Below are positions 29,012 to 37,809 of a stretch of DNA of 64,000 bases, piece by piece (positions within the stretch are counted from its first letter, which is position 1; each line of letters starts with the position of its first letter). The stretch is from an uncultured Butyrivibrio sp. GTDB taxonomy: Bacteria; Bacillota; Clostridia; Lachnospirales; Lachnospiraceae. The position numbers and the translations under genes were made by a program. Below the pieces are notes generated by a model, which saw only the letters and a program-made list of their open reading frames with translations, had not been told where the DNA came from and searched no databases. Location of the stretch: NCBI RefSeq assembly GCF_947169445.1, contig NZ_CAMVPU010000003.1, forward strand, positions 62,001 through 126,000, read 5' to 3'.

Positions 29012-29788
29012 TTAGTCCTCGATATATTGTTTGATAAGAGCATCATAGGTTCCGTCAGCCTTGAGCTCTTTTAATGCAGAGTTGATCTTGTCTGCAAGCT
29101 CTGTGTTGCCCTTAGGAAGAGCAATTGCGTAGTTCTCTGGCTCGAAGTCAAAGTTTGTTCCTGGAAGTACGTCAATCTTGTCACTGTACTGTGCACCGAA
29201 AACTTCTGCAGGGTTCTTGTCTACGATAACGCAGTCAACACGTCCGTTGATAAGATCATTAACTGCATCTACAGCTTTATTATATGCTGAAATATTAGCG
29301 CCTTCAATTTCATCAGCGATAAATTCTCCTGTTGTTCCAAGCTGAACGCCGATGTTGAGGTTCTTAAGGTCGTCAGCAGAAGCAATGGATGAGCCCTTTG
29401 GAATGATTACATCCTGAACTGCTTCATAATATGAATCAGAGAAATCAACCATGTTCTTTCTCTCTTCTGTAACTGTCATGCCTGCAATGGCAACGTCAAT
29501 CTTGCCACCGATAGAAGATACAAGTGAGTCAAATTCCATGTCCTGAATCTGAACTTCCATACCAATTTTGCTGCCGATAGCCTTGATAAGAGCTACGTCG
29601 AAACCATCTGGATTTCCGTCATCACCTACATATTCAAATGGTGGGAATGCTGCGTTGGTTCCAACAACAAGAGTGCCGTTTGTGGCGCTGCCTGCGTCGG
29701 ATGAAGTAGCTGCTGCGTTGCCGCAGCCAACCAGTGAAGAAACTGTGATAATTGTTGTTAAGATAGATGCCAAAACTTTCTTATTCAT
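29012..29788 (-). CDS. polar amino acid-binding lipoprotein (SBP_bac_3)
   Basis: Extracellular receptor of 258 residues. Lipoprotein signal with LVGC, then the family start LVVGTNAAFPPFEYVGDDGNPDGFDVALI. The start at 29786-29788 is chosen because AAGGAGG lies just before it; a longer reading frame from 29869 would bury the signal peptide. First gene of the operon. An ARG-box-like dyad in its leader suggests arginine, ornithine or a related amino acid, but this is inference. Confidence 0.93.
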   Translation of the reverse strand: MNKKVLASILTTIITVSSLVGCGNAAATSSDAGSATNGTLVVGTNAAFPPFEYVGDDGNPDGFDVALIKAIGSKIGMEVQIQDMEFDSLVSSIGGKIDVAIAGMTVTEERKNMVDFSDSYYEAVQDVIIPKGSSIASADDLKNLNIGVQLGTTGEFIADEIEGANISAYNKAVDAVNDLINGRVDCVIVDKNPAEVFGAQYSDKIDVLPGTNFDFEPENYAIALPKGNTELADKINSALKELKADGTYDALIKQYIED

Positions 29789-29815
29789 AATAGCCTCCTT
29801 TTTATGCATAAACGA

Positions 29816-29829
29816 TGTATAAATATACA
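29816..29829 (-). promoter_or_regulatory. ARG-box-like operator candidate
   Basis: TGTATAAATATACA is a dyad with AA centre that resembles the core of ArgR/AhrC boxes (TGNATA...TATNCA). A second dyad TATACA-N6-TGTATA overlaps it, and a perfect TTTATGCATAAA palindrome lies at 29801-29812. All are between the promoter and the start codon. The regulator is not proven. Confidence 0.4.
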
Positions 29830-29840
29830 ATTTTATGTAT

Positions 29841-29869
29841 AATATAGCAGTGATAATAAAATAAATCAA
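29841..29869 (-). promoter_or_regulatory. promoter of the amino acid ABC operon
   Basis: Minus strand: TTGATT (29864-29869), 17-base spacer, TATATT (29841-29846), with TGC directly before it as an extended -10. Well placed for the gene starting at 29788. Confidence 0.6.
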
Positions 29870-29924
29870 GCAAAATATTAATTTCGGTTAAAAAAATTTA
29901 GTTAATAGCATTTTTAAAGCAAAC

Positions 29925-29951
29925 AAAAAAGCGCAGGATATGCGCTTTTTT
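29925..29951 (-). terminator. intrinsic terminator of the antiporter gene
   Basis: AAAAAAGCGCA (29925-29935) pairs with TGCGCTTTTTT (29941-29951) around a 5-base loop. It lies 14 bases after the antiporter stop in the transcribed direction and ends in six T on the minus strand. Confidence 0.85.
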
Positions 29952-29965
29952 GAGTTTTGACATAT

Positions 29966-31144
29966 TTATGCAGCTTTTTCATCATGTGCGTATAATGCCT
30001 TCAGAATAATAGGAGTCAGGATAGAACTGGTTATTATAAGAAGGATAACCGCAGTAAAGTATCTGCTGTCTATTATCTGTGCCTTTAGGCCCCGTTGAGC
30101 TACGATAAGAGCAACTTCACCTCTTGTCATCATACCAATACCGATCTTGGCACTGTCCGAAAGATTATATCCAAGAATCTTTGCAACTGAGCCGCAGCCA
30201 ATAATTTTGCCCAGAAGACCAACTGCAACAAAGGCAAAAGAGAAGGTCAGGATAGTCATATCAATGTCCTGAAGGTTGGTCTGAAGTCCGACACTTGCAA
30301 AGAATACAGGGCCGAATATCATGTATGAATTTATATCCATTTTTCTGTCGATATATTCCGAGTCATCAAGAGAACTTAATATAATACCTGCAACATATGC
30401 GCCAGTAATATCGGCAACTCCAAAGTATTTGTCGGCAATGTATGAAAATACAAAGGCAAGGGCCATTCCCATGATAGGAATACGTCTTGTGTGAGGCCAT
30501 CTTGCATCCATTCTCTTCATTATCTTAAAAATAATAATTCCTGCTACTACAGAAAGGGCAAAGAACAAAACTGTCTTTATGAAAACCATTCCTGTGTTGG
30601 CATTTGGATCCTTTAATCCAAGAACTGCAGTAAGTACCACGATTCCTATTACATCATCGATAATAGCTGCACTCATTATGGTGGTTCCTACATCTGTAGA
30701 AATCTTTCCAAGTTCTTTTAACACCTGAACGGTAATACTAACGCTTGTTGCAGTCAGAATCGTGCCTATGAACAATGCCTGCATGAATTCTGGACTGCCG
30801 GGCTGTGCAAAACCGTAGAAACACATAAAAAGAATTGTTCCAAGAATCAGAGGAATAAAAACTCCTGAACAGGCAAGGATGGTCGCTTTGATTCCGGATT
30901 TTTTCAGATTATCAATATCTGTTTCTAGGCCGGCGCTGAACATCAGCAGTATTACACCAATTTCAGCCATGCCTGACAGGAAATCATTAGTTGAAACCAG
31001 GTTTAAAAGTGTGGGACCAATTAGAAGACCTGCAACAATTTCGCCTGCAACCTGCGGCGCACGGAGCCTTCTTGCAACAATGCCCATAAACTTGGCAGAA
31101 ATAATAATGATAGCGAGATCTTTTAATATACTTAACGTATCCAT
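29966..31144 (-). CDS. cation/proton antiporter, CPA2 family (KefB/NapA-like)
   Basis: 392 residues, about 12 membrane helices. Typical CPA2 features: PQVAGEIVAGLLIGPTLL near the N-terminus, LMFSAGLETDID, and the paired acids in AAIIDDVIGIVV, which mark an electrogenic Na+/H+ type exchanger. The C-terminal part (GIGMMTRGEVALIVAQRGL) is also conserved. It has no TrkA-N domain, unlike full KefB/KefC. Single-gene unit. Confidence 0.93.
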   Translation of the reverse strand: MDTLSILKDLAIIIISAKFMGIVARRLRAPQVAGEIVAGLLIGPTLLNLVSTNDFLSGMAEIGVILLMFSAGLETDIDNLKKSGIKATILACSGVFIPLILGTILFMCFYGFAQPGSPEFMQALFIGTILTATSVSITVQVLKELGKISTDVGTTIMSAAIIDDVIGIVVLTAVLGLKDPNANTGMVFIKTVLFFALSVVAGIIIFKIMKRMDARWPHTRRIPIMGMALAFVFSYIADKYFGVADITGAYVAGIILSSLDDSEYIDRKMDINSYMIFGPVFFASVGLQTNLQDIDMTILTFSFAFVAVGLLGKIIGCGSVAKILGYNLSDSAKIGIGMMTRGEVALIVAQRGLKAQIIDSRYFTAVILLIITSSILTPIILKALYAHDEKAA

Positions 31145-31288
31145 GAATAAATACCTTTCACAATTAGAATAGTAACTGTTATATACTAGTCCTTTTCTTT
31201 TTTATCTGCAAGAGTGCTTTAAACAAAAAAATTTATAAATTGTTTAGATTATTAGTTTGAAAACTATTATAAATGGAAATAATTTGCA

Positions 31289-31297
31289 TGATATAAT
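31289..31297 (+). promoter_or_regulatory. extended -10 promoter candidate of the contractile injection operon
   Basis: TGATATAAT (TG-n-TATAAT) about 60 bases before the first gene of the cluster. No matching -35 at 17 bases; a TTGAAA lies further up at 31257-31262. The 213-base gap (31145-31357) separates this string from the divergent antiporter gene and is the only sizeable gap before the end of the window on this strand, so most of the cluster probably depends on it. Confidence 0.5.
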
Positions 31298-31357
31298 GGT
31301 ATTATTGATACTTTATTTCGTGCAGCCTGAAACTTATCATTACAGAGGGGGTACAAA

Positions 31358-33211
31358 ATGGCCAGCAATCAAGTATATCCATTTGAAAGGAACAGGTATT
31401 ATCCGGGAAAGATGCTCACTACTGCTGATTTTAAAGCGGAGCAGAGCTACCACATAAATAAGTTGCGCTTCATGAACAGCCTCATGTACGGCGCAGGAAT
31501 TGTGTGCGGATGCGGAGTTGTGAGTCTTGATGATCTTTCAATCCTGATAGAAAGCGGTGTCGTAATCGACGGCAGTGGCAGAGAGATTATTATTGACACT
31601 TCATTGGTTAAAAAGCTTTCAGCTGTTGAAGGCTTTGATAATCTTTCCAGTGATGTTGCGTGTCTTTGCGTTCGATATGAAGAAAAAGACATACACTCTG
31701 TCTATACAGTCAGTCACAAGGAATCCGATCAGGAGTACGAATTTAATCGTATAAGCGAAGGGTATGAGATATTCCTTGTGGATAAAGAGGAGTTTGATGA
31801 AGGCTTCGAGATGGAATCCGAGTTCCTTCAGAAAGAGGTTCTGTTCCAGGGACCAAATTATGAGGGATATTTAACTATGCCTTCAACAGTCTGCAAGGGC
31901 AGAAATGTAATGGCAAAACTTGAAATCCATAAGCTTACAGAAGAAGAGTGCAAGCTTTCTTATAAGGGAATTCTTGATATTCCTGGATTCACGGCAACTG
32001 ACGGCAGTCAGCAGATTGAACTTGCGGTTGATGATATAGAGCTCTCAGAAGATGGCGTGTTCACACAGGAATATTGGATGAACGTCCAGAATTCTGCCGC
32101 AATTGAGACGAATGTTATCCTTCGAAGCGGTTCGACCAGTGCATTTGAAAATGACAAGGCTATTAAGGCTGAGAATAGCTTTGCCATGAAGGTAAGATTG
32201 AGCGATGAAACCCCTTCGTCGCTGATAAGAAGAGAAAATGGCAAGCTGTCTCTTGAAATGAGGCAGGCAGTTTCTGCACAGGCGATCAAGCTGGCTGAGA
32301 TCGAGCTGATGAGAACTGACAGTGCTTACGTTATAGAAGATATTAAGGAAGTAAAAAAGAATCAGTATATAGATCTTCCTTCACAGAATGGCATAAAGAA
32401 CGACTATCTGGAGTTCTTTGTAAAGGATGCCGATATCAGGAAGCCTATAGAAGAAGGTTCTTTAGATAAAACAGATCTAAAGCCTGTAGCTTATTCCGGA
32501 AGTGACCTCAAGAATGTAGCTACAGGTGTACTTGAGATACCTCTTGGAAAAGATGCGAGAGCCGGTGATATTCGTTACTCAGGAGAAATCACACACGGAC
32601 TTGGTTCAGGCAATGTTTATGTATCAATAGGGTATGAGTATCTTTCACCTGATCAGGCGCTTGGAGCAAGTGCAAAGAGTACAGTTTATGGTAATCCTGA
32701 GCTCTTTTCCAGACAGTCGCAGCAGCTGGTGGATGCGGAAACGGCTGTAAGAGTTCTTAATGATAAGGGAAGCTTTGTAGTTGCAGCAAGGCTTTTGAGA
32801 GACGTGGAATTTTTGGTACTGACCTATAGATGGGTAGCTATTAAGTTCCCATCCGGAGAGGAGCTTGATGCGGCTGATTATTATGGAAAGTCTATTACTG
32901 CCAAGACTCCGACTGTAGTTATGAGACCTAGGGAGAACTATTACTTTGGTGTGCAGTTTAATAATATGGATACTTGCAGCGTTTCCTATGAGCTTACAGC
33001 ACCGGGAAGCGGCGAAATTACTACTGATGGAGTTTATACTGCTCCGACTAAGGAAGGAGTTTACGAAATACGTATTTACTGTTCGGATATGCCAATGGTC
33101 TGCACATATGCGTATGCAATTGTTAAAGCCACTGCCAAGGAAGGTGATGCGGGCAGCATAGAAGAACAAGAGAAAGAACCAATGGTAAAGATTCCGGACA
33201 TCAACCTGTGA
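31358..33211 (+). CDS. CIS-cluster protein with conserved N-terminal domain and C-terminal Ig-like domain
   Basis: 617 residues, function unproven. The N-terminal 100 residues (NRYYPGKMLTTADFKAEQSYH; YGAGIVCGCGVV; IDGSGREIII) match a pattern I recall from uncharacterised proteins of contractile injection and phage-tail-like clusters. The middle is beta-rich. The last 90 residues have a bacterial Ig-like pattern (SGEITTDGVYTAPTKEGVYEI). No signal peptide or membrane helix, so probably cytoplasmic or part of the particle. AGAGGGGGT precedes the ATG. First gene of the long operon; 12 bases to the next. Confidence 0.7.
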   Translation: MASNQVYPFERNRYYPGKMLTTADFKAEQSYHINKLRFMNSLMYGAGIVCGCGVVSLDDLSILIESGVVIDGSGREIIIDTSLVKKLSAVEGFDNLSSDVACLCVRYEEKDIHSVYTVSHKESDQEYEFNRISEGYEIFLVDKEEFDEGFEMESEFLQKEVLFQGPNYEGYLTMPSTVCKGRNVMAKLEIHKLTEEECKLSYKGILDIPGFTATDGSQQIELAVDDIELSEDGVFTQEYWMNVQNSAAIETNVILRSGSTSAFENDKAIKAENSFAMKVRLSDETPSSLIRRENGKLSLEMRQAVSAQAIKLAEIELMRTDSAYVIEDIKEVKKNQYIDLPSQNGIKNDYLEFFVKDADIRKPIEEGSLDKTDLKPVAYSGSDLKNVATGVLEIPLGKDARAGDIRYSGEITHGLGSGNVYVSIGYEYLSPDQALGASAKSTVYGNPELFSRQSQQLVDAETAVRVLNDKGSFVVAARLLRDVEFLVLTYRWVAIKFPSGEELDAADYYGKSITAKTPTVVMRPRENYYFGVQFNNMDTCSVSYELTAPGSGEITTDGVYTAPTKEGVYEIRIYCSDMPMVCTYAYAIVKATAKEGDAGSIEEQEKEPMVKIPDINL

Positions 33212-33223
33212 GAGGAAGGATAA

Positions 33224-34069
33224 ATGATTTACGAATCCGACAGAATGCGGCTCTTAGTGGTTGCCACAAAATTCGTGGGTGAAGTAAATGACTGCTATAT
33301 ATGCCGGGATCTGCTATCACCCGGGGGAATTTTATATACAGTGATAGTAGTGCATCAGCATGATGTGGTCAGAGATGTCCTGGCGCTTTTTGCTCTTTCT
33401 GACAGAAAGGGCGAAAAGATCCTTATCGATGATTTCGCCAGTGTCGATAAGCACGTATACGTTTTTCCATACCACAAAGAAAGACCGCTACAAGATTTCT
33501 ATGAGGGGGATTCACTGACACTTGCTCAGTGTGAGAATGTGTGTATAAGCATTATTCTTGCCTGCATCACGTCAGATCTTCCCTATCCAATTTTATATTT
33601 GCTGCTTAATAACAACATGCTTCAGCTTAGTAGCGACAGATCAGTATTCTTTGGCTACGAAATGGACTTTAAGGAGCTTGATGTGAATATAGGTGAACGC
33701 GAATGTGTTCAGATTTGTGCCGAAATACTGCTTGGGCTTCTTGAACCAAAAGCCGGACAGAAAGCAACCAGCTACTATCTTCTCCAGAAGAAAATAGCAA
33801 ATGGGAGCTATACAAGATTTACTGATCTTTACAGAGATATAACCATAGCAGCAGTGACGACTAAAAAGATAACACCTTTTGTTTTGATTAAGCTATGGAT
33901 TAAGCGCAATGCAGATTATTTAATCGGAATGCTTTTCTGGATAAGTCTTATACTTGCAATATTTGCAATTAGCATTATTTTATCAAGATTTTTCCTTGGA
34001 GGTAATTCCTGGTTCAGGCTTCTATTCAATACGTTCAAGAAGATTGGCACAGAGAGTCTGGTGCAGTAG
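33224..34069 (+). CDS. pseudokinase-like protein with C-terminal membrane anchor
   Basis: 281 residues with one membrane helix at about 232-256. The cytoplasmic N-terminal part has a spacing that recalls a protein kinase C-lobe: a hinge-like VFPYHKERPLQDFY, then NNNMLQLSSDR followed by FFGYEMDF in place of the catalytic loop and DFG. The catalytic aspartate and glycine are not present, so it would be a pseudokinase, as in EssB of type VII secretion. This is a low-homology reading. By position it may hold the injection machine at the membrane. Confidence 0.5.
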   Translation: MIYESDRMRLLVVATKFVGEVNDCYICRDLLSPGGILYTVIVVHQHDVVRDVLALFALSDRKGEKILIDDFASVDKHVYVFPYHKERPLQDFYEGDSLTLAQCENVCISIILACITSDLPYPILYLLLNNNMLQLSSDRSVFFGYEMDFKELDVNIGERECVQICAEILLGLLEPKAGQKATSYYLLQKKIANGSYTRFTDLYRDITIAAVTTKKITPFVLIKLWIKRNADYLIGMLFWISLILAIFAISIILSRFFLGGNSWFRLLFNTFKKIGTESLVQ

Positions 34070-34078
34070 AGAGGCGAA

Positions 34079-36526
34079 ATGATGGCATCCCTTAGTTTTA
34101 GAAAAAGGCTGATAATAATCCTTTATATTCTGAGCTTTACTATATCTATTGTTATTTTTTCCTACGTAATGGGCAGAGTAGCGATAGATGTAGACTATAC
34201 GTCCTACAGGCAATATGCGGTGGATGGAAACACTATTTATTATGTTCAGAATCATCGCGATGAGGGTTTTTTGTTTGCTATGACCAGCAGTGGAAGAGTC
34301 AAAAGAGTGTTCTCCTCAAGAAGCATCTCAAAGGGCAGGATTTTAGGTGTTTCAGCATATGATAAAAACGTATATATCGTGCTTGAGCATTATTTAGAGG
34401 ATAAGTCAAAAGACGATACGAATGAAGAGGATAGCTCTCCGATATATCAAATTCTCTGTCTTGATGACAAGTTCAATGTTCTTACAAGAACCCCTAAGTT
34501 TACAATGCCCAATGATCAGTTTTTGAAGGGCTTTTCTGCTGAAGGAACAGGTCTTTTCATGACATTTGTTTCGGAAGATGGTTCTAATGTAAGAGTATAT
34601 GCTCTGTCTCAAACAGATCTTATGAGCGAAGAAAGTGCCAATAGCGCTAAGGAGCTTAGCATTGAGAGCGTAAGATCCAAGAGAGCAGATACGACACGCT
34701 TCTACGCAGATGCGATTTATTCAAGAGGTCAGCTATATGTGAGGACTGATGCTGATGCTCCATCAGGTATCTTTGCAGCAGATGAATATCTGAAGAATGT
34801 TGTAGCAAAGATGAGGCTTAACATTTTGCAGATACTGCAGATTTATTCTCAATATCTTATTTGGTATGTTGCTGCTGTAGCGATCTGGTTTATCCTTCTG
34901 AACCTGATCATCAGGGCTTTGGAAGAAAAGAACAGGTCGTTATACTACCTGCTGATTGCAGAGACTGTTCTTGCAGTTATTGTCGCAGCAGCAGTTATCA
35001 CGGTTTCAGTCAACTATCAAAATGCCCGCTATGTTGAGCATTCCAGATTTGGGGCAATTTCACTCATGGGTCTTTTGGGGGATGCAGGACTTACTGAAAC
35101 TATAGACTATTCTGATGCTTCATTTTATGACAGTGAAAGGTATCAGCAAATCAGAAACAGCCTTACCTCTTTTGTAAGACGTGAAGGAAATAAAGATATT
35201 TTTTACGACGTACTCGTAGTAAGACTTAGAGATAATATTGTCTGTGCAAGTTCAAGCGGAAGAAATAAGGAAGTGATAACCGATATTTATGGAGGCAGCT
35301 TTTCCGAGATTCCAGATGACATTGCAAGAGGCAATAGATTTGTAGTTGAAGATTTTACCAGCGATGGCCAGAATTACAGTGCTGTAGCGGTGGCAAATGC
35401 AGCTCTTTCAGCAGATTATGCACTTCTTGGAATAATCAACGTTACATCTGTGGATCCGTCGGTTTTTGTTGATAATGCGGGAGTTTTTCTGGTCATACTT
35501 TTGGTGTTTGCTATAGCCAGTGCACTGGTGGTATTTATCTGGTTCCTTCATATGAGGGATCTGGGTGCTATTGAAGAAGCTCTGTCTAACACTGCAGTTG
35601 GAAACCCTATCCCGGAAAGACCTGCTTTCCTTGGAAGAGATATAAAGGACATGTGGGATTCTATTGCAGAAATCCACAAAAGAATTGAAGAAATACAGTA
35701 CGCCAAGCTTCGTATTCTGGAAGCATACTACAGATTTGCACCTAAGAATGTAGAAAAAATTCTGGACAAGAAGTCAATTGTTGAAGTTAAAAACGGTGAT
35801 AACCGAGATTTAAGTGCATCAATTGGAACGATCAGCTTTGATGTAGTGGGCGGCCGGAGATTCAATAAGATGGATAATCTCATGGCTGTTATTGGTGAAT
35901 ATCAGAAGGAACATGAATCTATCATTATCAGCAAATCGGCGGATATGTCGATGCTGCAAATTCTTTTCCTGGAAAATGTAAAAGATACTATCAAAGCCTT
36001 TATAGATATATATGGCAGAGTTACCAGGAGCGAAGATGCGGTTTCCTTCTCTGTTCTCTTATTATATGAAAACGGAAAATTCGGAGTTGCAGGAAACGAG
36101 GATGAAACATCAATCTACTACTACACTCAGAATAAAGAACTTATTCGCAGCATATCTTCATTTATTATTGAAAAAAAATTAAGGCTTATCATTAGCGAAG
36201 CAATCCTTACAAGAGAAGGCTTTAAGGGAACAGTAAGATTCATTGGATATGGCGGAATAAATAGTAAAGGCGAGCTGGTAAAGCTATATGAAGTGCTTGA
36301 TGTTTGCCCTGTAAGAGAAAGAACCATTAAGATGAATACCCTTTTCAGATTTAATGAGGCCTTGGAATTGTTCTATGAAAAAGATTTCTATCTTGCAAGG
36401 ACTAAGTTCTCTGAGATATTAAAGGAGCTGCCGGACGACATGCTTGTAAAATGGTATGTATTTGAAAGCGACAGATACCTTAACGAAGGGACTGATGGTG
36501 ATGCGTACAAGCTGCTGCATAATTAA
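34079..36526 (+). CDS. membrane sensor with degenerate class III cyclase-like domain and TPR-like tail
   Basis: 815 residues. Membrane helices near 11-31, 257-275, 287-308 and 469-491 enclose two extracytoplasmic regions, the second resembling a Cache/CHASE sensor. The cytoplasmic part has the class III adenylate cyclase pattern: YYRFAPKNVEKILDKKSI, KNGD, then GTISFDVVGG at the place of the metal-binding FSDIRGFT, which is clearly altered. The last 60 residues (FNEALELFYEKDFYLARTKFSEIL) are the TPR-like tail usual in these cyclases. I infer a signal-sensing but perhaps catalytically silent protein. It starts nine bases after the pseudokinase-like gene. Confidence 0.7.
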   Translation: MMASLSFRKRLIIILYILSFTISIVIFSYVMGRVAIDVDYTSYRQYAVDGNTIYYVQNHRDEGFLFAMTSSGRVKRVFSSRSISKGRILGVSAYDKNVYIVLEHYLEDKSKDDTNEEDSSPIYQILCLDDKFNVLTRTPKFTMPNDQFLKGFSAEGTGLFMTFVSEDGSNVRVYALSQTDLMSEESANSAKELSIESVRSKRADTTRFYADAIYSRGQLYVRTDADAPSGIFAADEYLKNVVAKMRLNILQILQIYSQYLIWYVAAVAIWFILLNLIIRALEEKNRSLYYLLIAETVLAVIVAAAVITVSVNYQNARYVEHSRFGAISLMGLLGDAGLTETIDYSDASFYDSERYQQIRNSLTSFVRREGNKDIFYDVLVVRLRDNIVCASSSGRNKEVITDIYGGSFSEIPDDIARGNRFVVEDFTSDGQNYSAVAVANAALSADYALLGIINVTSVDPSVFVDNAGVFLVILLVFAIASALVVFIWFLHMRDLGAIEEALSNTAVGNPIPERPAFLGRDIKDMWDSIAEIHKRIEEIQYAKLRILEAYYRFAPKNVEKILDKKSIVEVKNGDNRDLSASIGTISFDVVGGRRFNKMDNLMAVIGEYQKEHESIIISKSADMSMLQILFLENVKDTIKAFIDIYGRVTRSEDAVSFSVLLLYENGKFGVAGNEDETSIYYYTQNKELIRSISSFIIEKKLRLIISEAILTREGFKGTVRFIGYGGINSKGELVKLYEVLDVCPVRERTIKMNTLFRFNEALELFYEKDFYLARTKFSEILKELPDDMLVKWYVFESDRYLNEGTDGDAYKLLHN

Positions 36527-36573
36527 CTAATTCAAGTGGCAGATGAGTCATTATATTTGGAAGGAAACAGATT

Positions 36574-37809
36574 ATGGGTGGCGGAGATCTTCTGAGTATC
36601 TTAATACAGACGATTAAGTCTAAGATGACAGGTCTTGTTACGAAATTCAAGCTGTATACCAACTGGAATTTCGTAAAGAATAAGATCATTGTTAAACTCC
36701 GCGATTTTTTTGCCAATCTTCTTGGTGTAAAGCCCAGAGATAAATATGATTATTTTACTGTCGGAAGATGGATGTTTTCGAAACGTCTGTTATATGCGCT
36801 GGTAATAATCGTAGGAGTTGTAAGTATCTGGTACATTTCGACAGAAACCAGCCTTTTCAAGCGCTTTTCCGAGGAAGGTGTTCCTACTTACAAATATAAT
36901 TCTTTCAGACTTCGTACTGCAAAAGGCCATGTAAAGATTACCGGCAAGGGTGGTTATCTTGCGTATGACGGCGCTGTTGAGAACGGATACGTTCAGGGAA
37001 TAGGAACTCTTTACAACAGGGAAGGTAACATCGTATATATAGGTAACTTTGATCAAAACAAATATGAAGGCACAGGAACATATAATTACGACAGTGGAAA
37101 TATAAAATATTATGGTAATTTTCACGAAAATCTATATGATGGCGACGGAACTCTTTATCGAGAGGATGGCACCAGAGTATATACCGGCGGTTTTGCAAGG
37201 GGACTTAAAAATGGCAGCGGAGTCCTTTTTGATACCGGAGAAAATGAAATATTCCGCGGAACATTTGCCAATGATGAGATCGTGTACAGCGAGCTTTTAG
37301 GCAAATCAGTAAGTGAAATAAATGATTGTTATAAAGGACATAGAGATCTTTATACAACAACTACTGAGTCAGTAGGGGTTATGAACAGTATCGGAGCCTT
37401 ATATCATGCAAGTCTTGATGAAGAAGCACTTGATGATGAAGAAAAGGTGGATGCAGTCTATGTTCTTGCTGATAAATTCAGTCACTCGGGCTCACAGGTA
37501 AACACAATTTCTTCTCTGACAGAAATTTTTGGAGATCCGGTTTATAAGGGTAATTCAAATGTTATTCTTCCGGAGGCAGTTGCTATTAATCTTGTAAACG
37601 AAAAGAAAAGTGCGCTGCACGGATCGGTCAATATGGATCTGGATTATTCTTTTTCAGATGTTGCAGAGGTTAAGAGCTACGACAGAAATTACGTTGTTTA
37701 CATAACCTCATTCCAGAGAGGGGATATTATTTATTCCTTCGTATCCGGTGCAGATGATGATATCTTTAGTTTCTATTACATTGAGGGTGGAGAGGATGAC
37801 AGCACGTGA
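36574..37809 (+). CDS. membrane-anchored MORN-repeat protein
   Basis: 411 residues. One membrane helix at about 68-88, then about five MORN repeats from residue 125 to 235 (units such as YVQGIGTLYNREGNIVYIGNF, KYEGTGTYNYDSGNIKYYGNF, LYDGDGTLYREDGTRVYTGGF). The C-terminal 160 residues are unassigned and lie on the same side as the repeats. MORN repeats bind membranes or proteins; in this cluster the protein may be part of an envelope scaffold. Its last 14 bases overlap the TolC-like gene, so the two are coupled. Confidence 0.85.
   Translation: MGGGDLLSILIQTIKSKMTGLVTKFKLYTNWNFVKNKIIVKLRDFFANLLGVKPRDKYDYFTVGRWMFSKRLLYALVIIVGVVSIWYISTETSLFKRFSEEGVPTYKYNSFRLRTAKGHVKITGKGGYLAYDGAVENGYVQGIGTLYNREGNIVYIGNFDQNKYEGTGTYNYDSGNIKYYGNFHENLYDGDGTLYREDGTRVYTGGFARGLKNGSGVLFDTGENEIFRGTFANDEIVYSELLGKSVSEINDCYKGHRDLYTTTTESVGVMNSIGALYHASLDEEALDDEEKVDAVYVLADKFSHSGSQVNTISSLTEIFGDPVYKGNSNVILPEAVAINLVNEKKSALHGSVNMDLDYSFSDVAEVKSYDRNYVVYITSFQRGDIIYSFVSGADDDIFSFYYIEGGEDDST

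Noticed and set aside
29789..29869. Longer N-terminus for the amino acid-binding lipoprotein
   Set aside because: It covers the promoter -10 box and operator region; the ATG at 29788 has a perfect ribosome site and starts the signal peptide.
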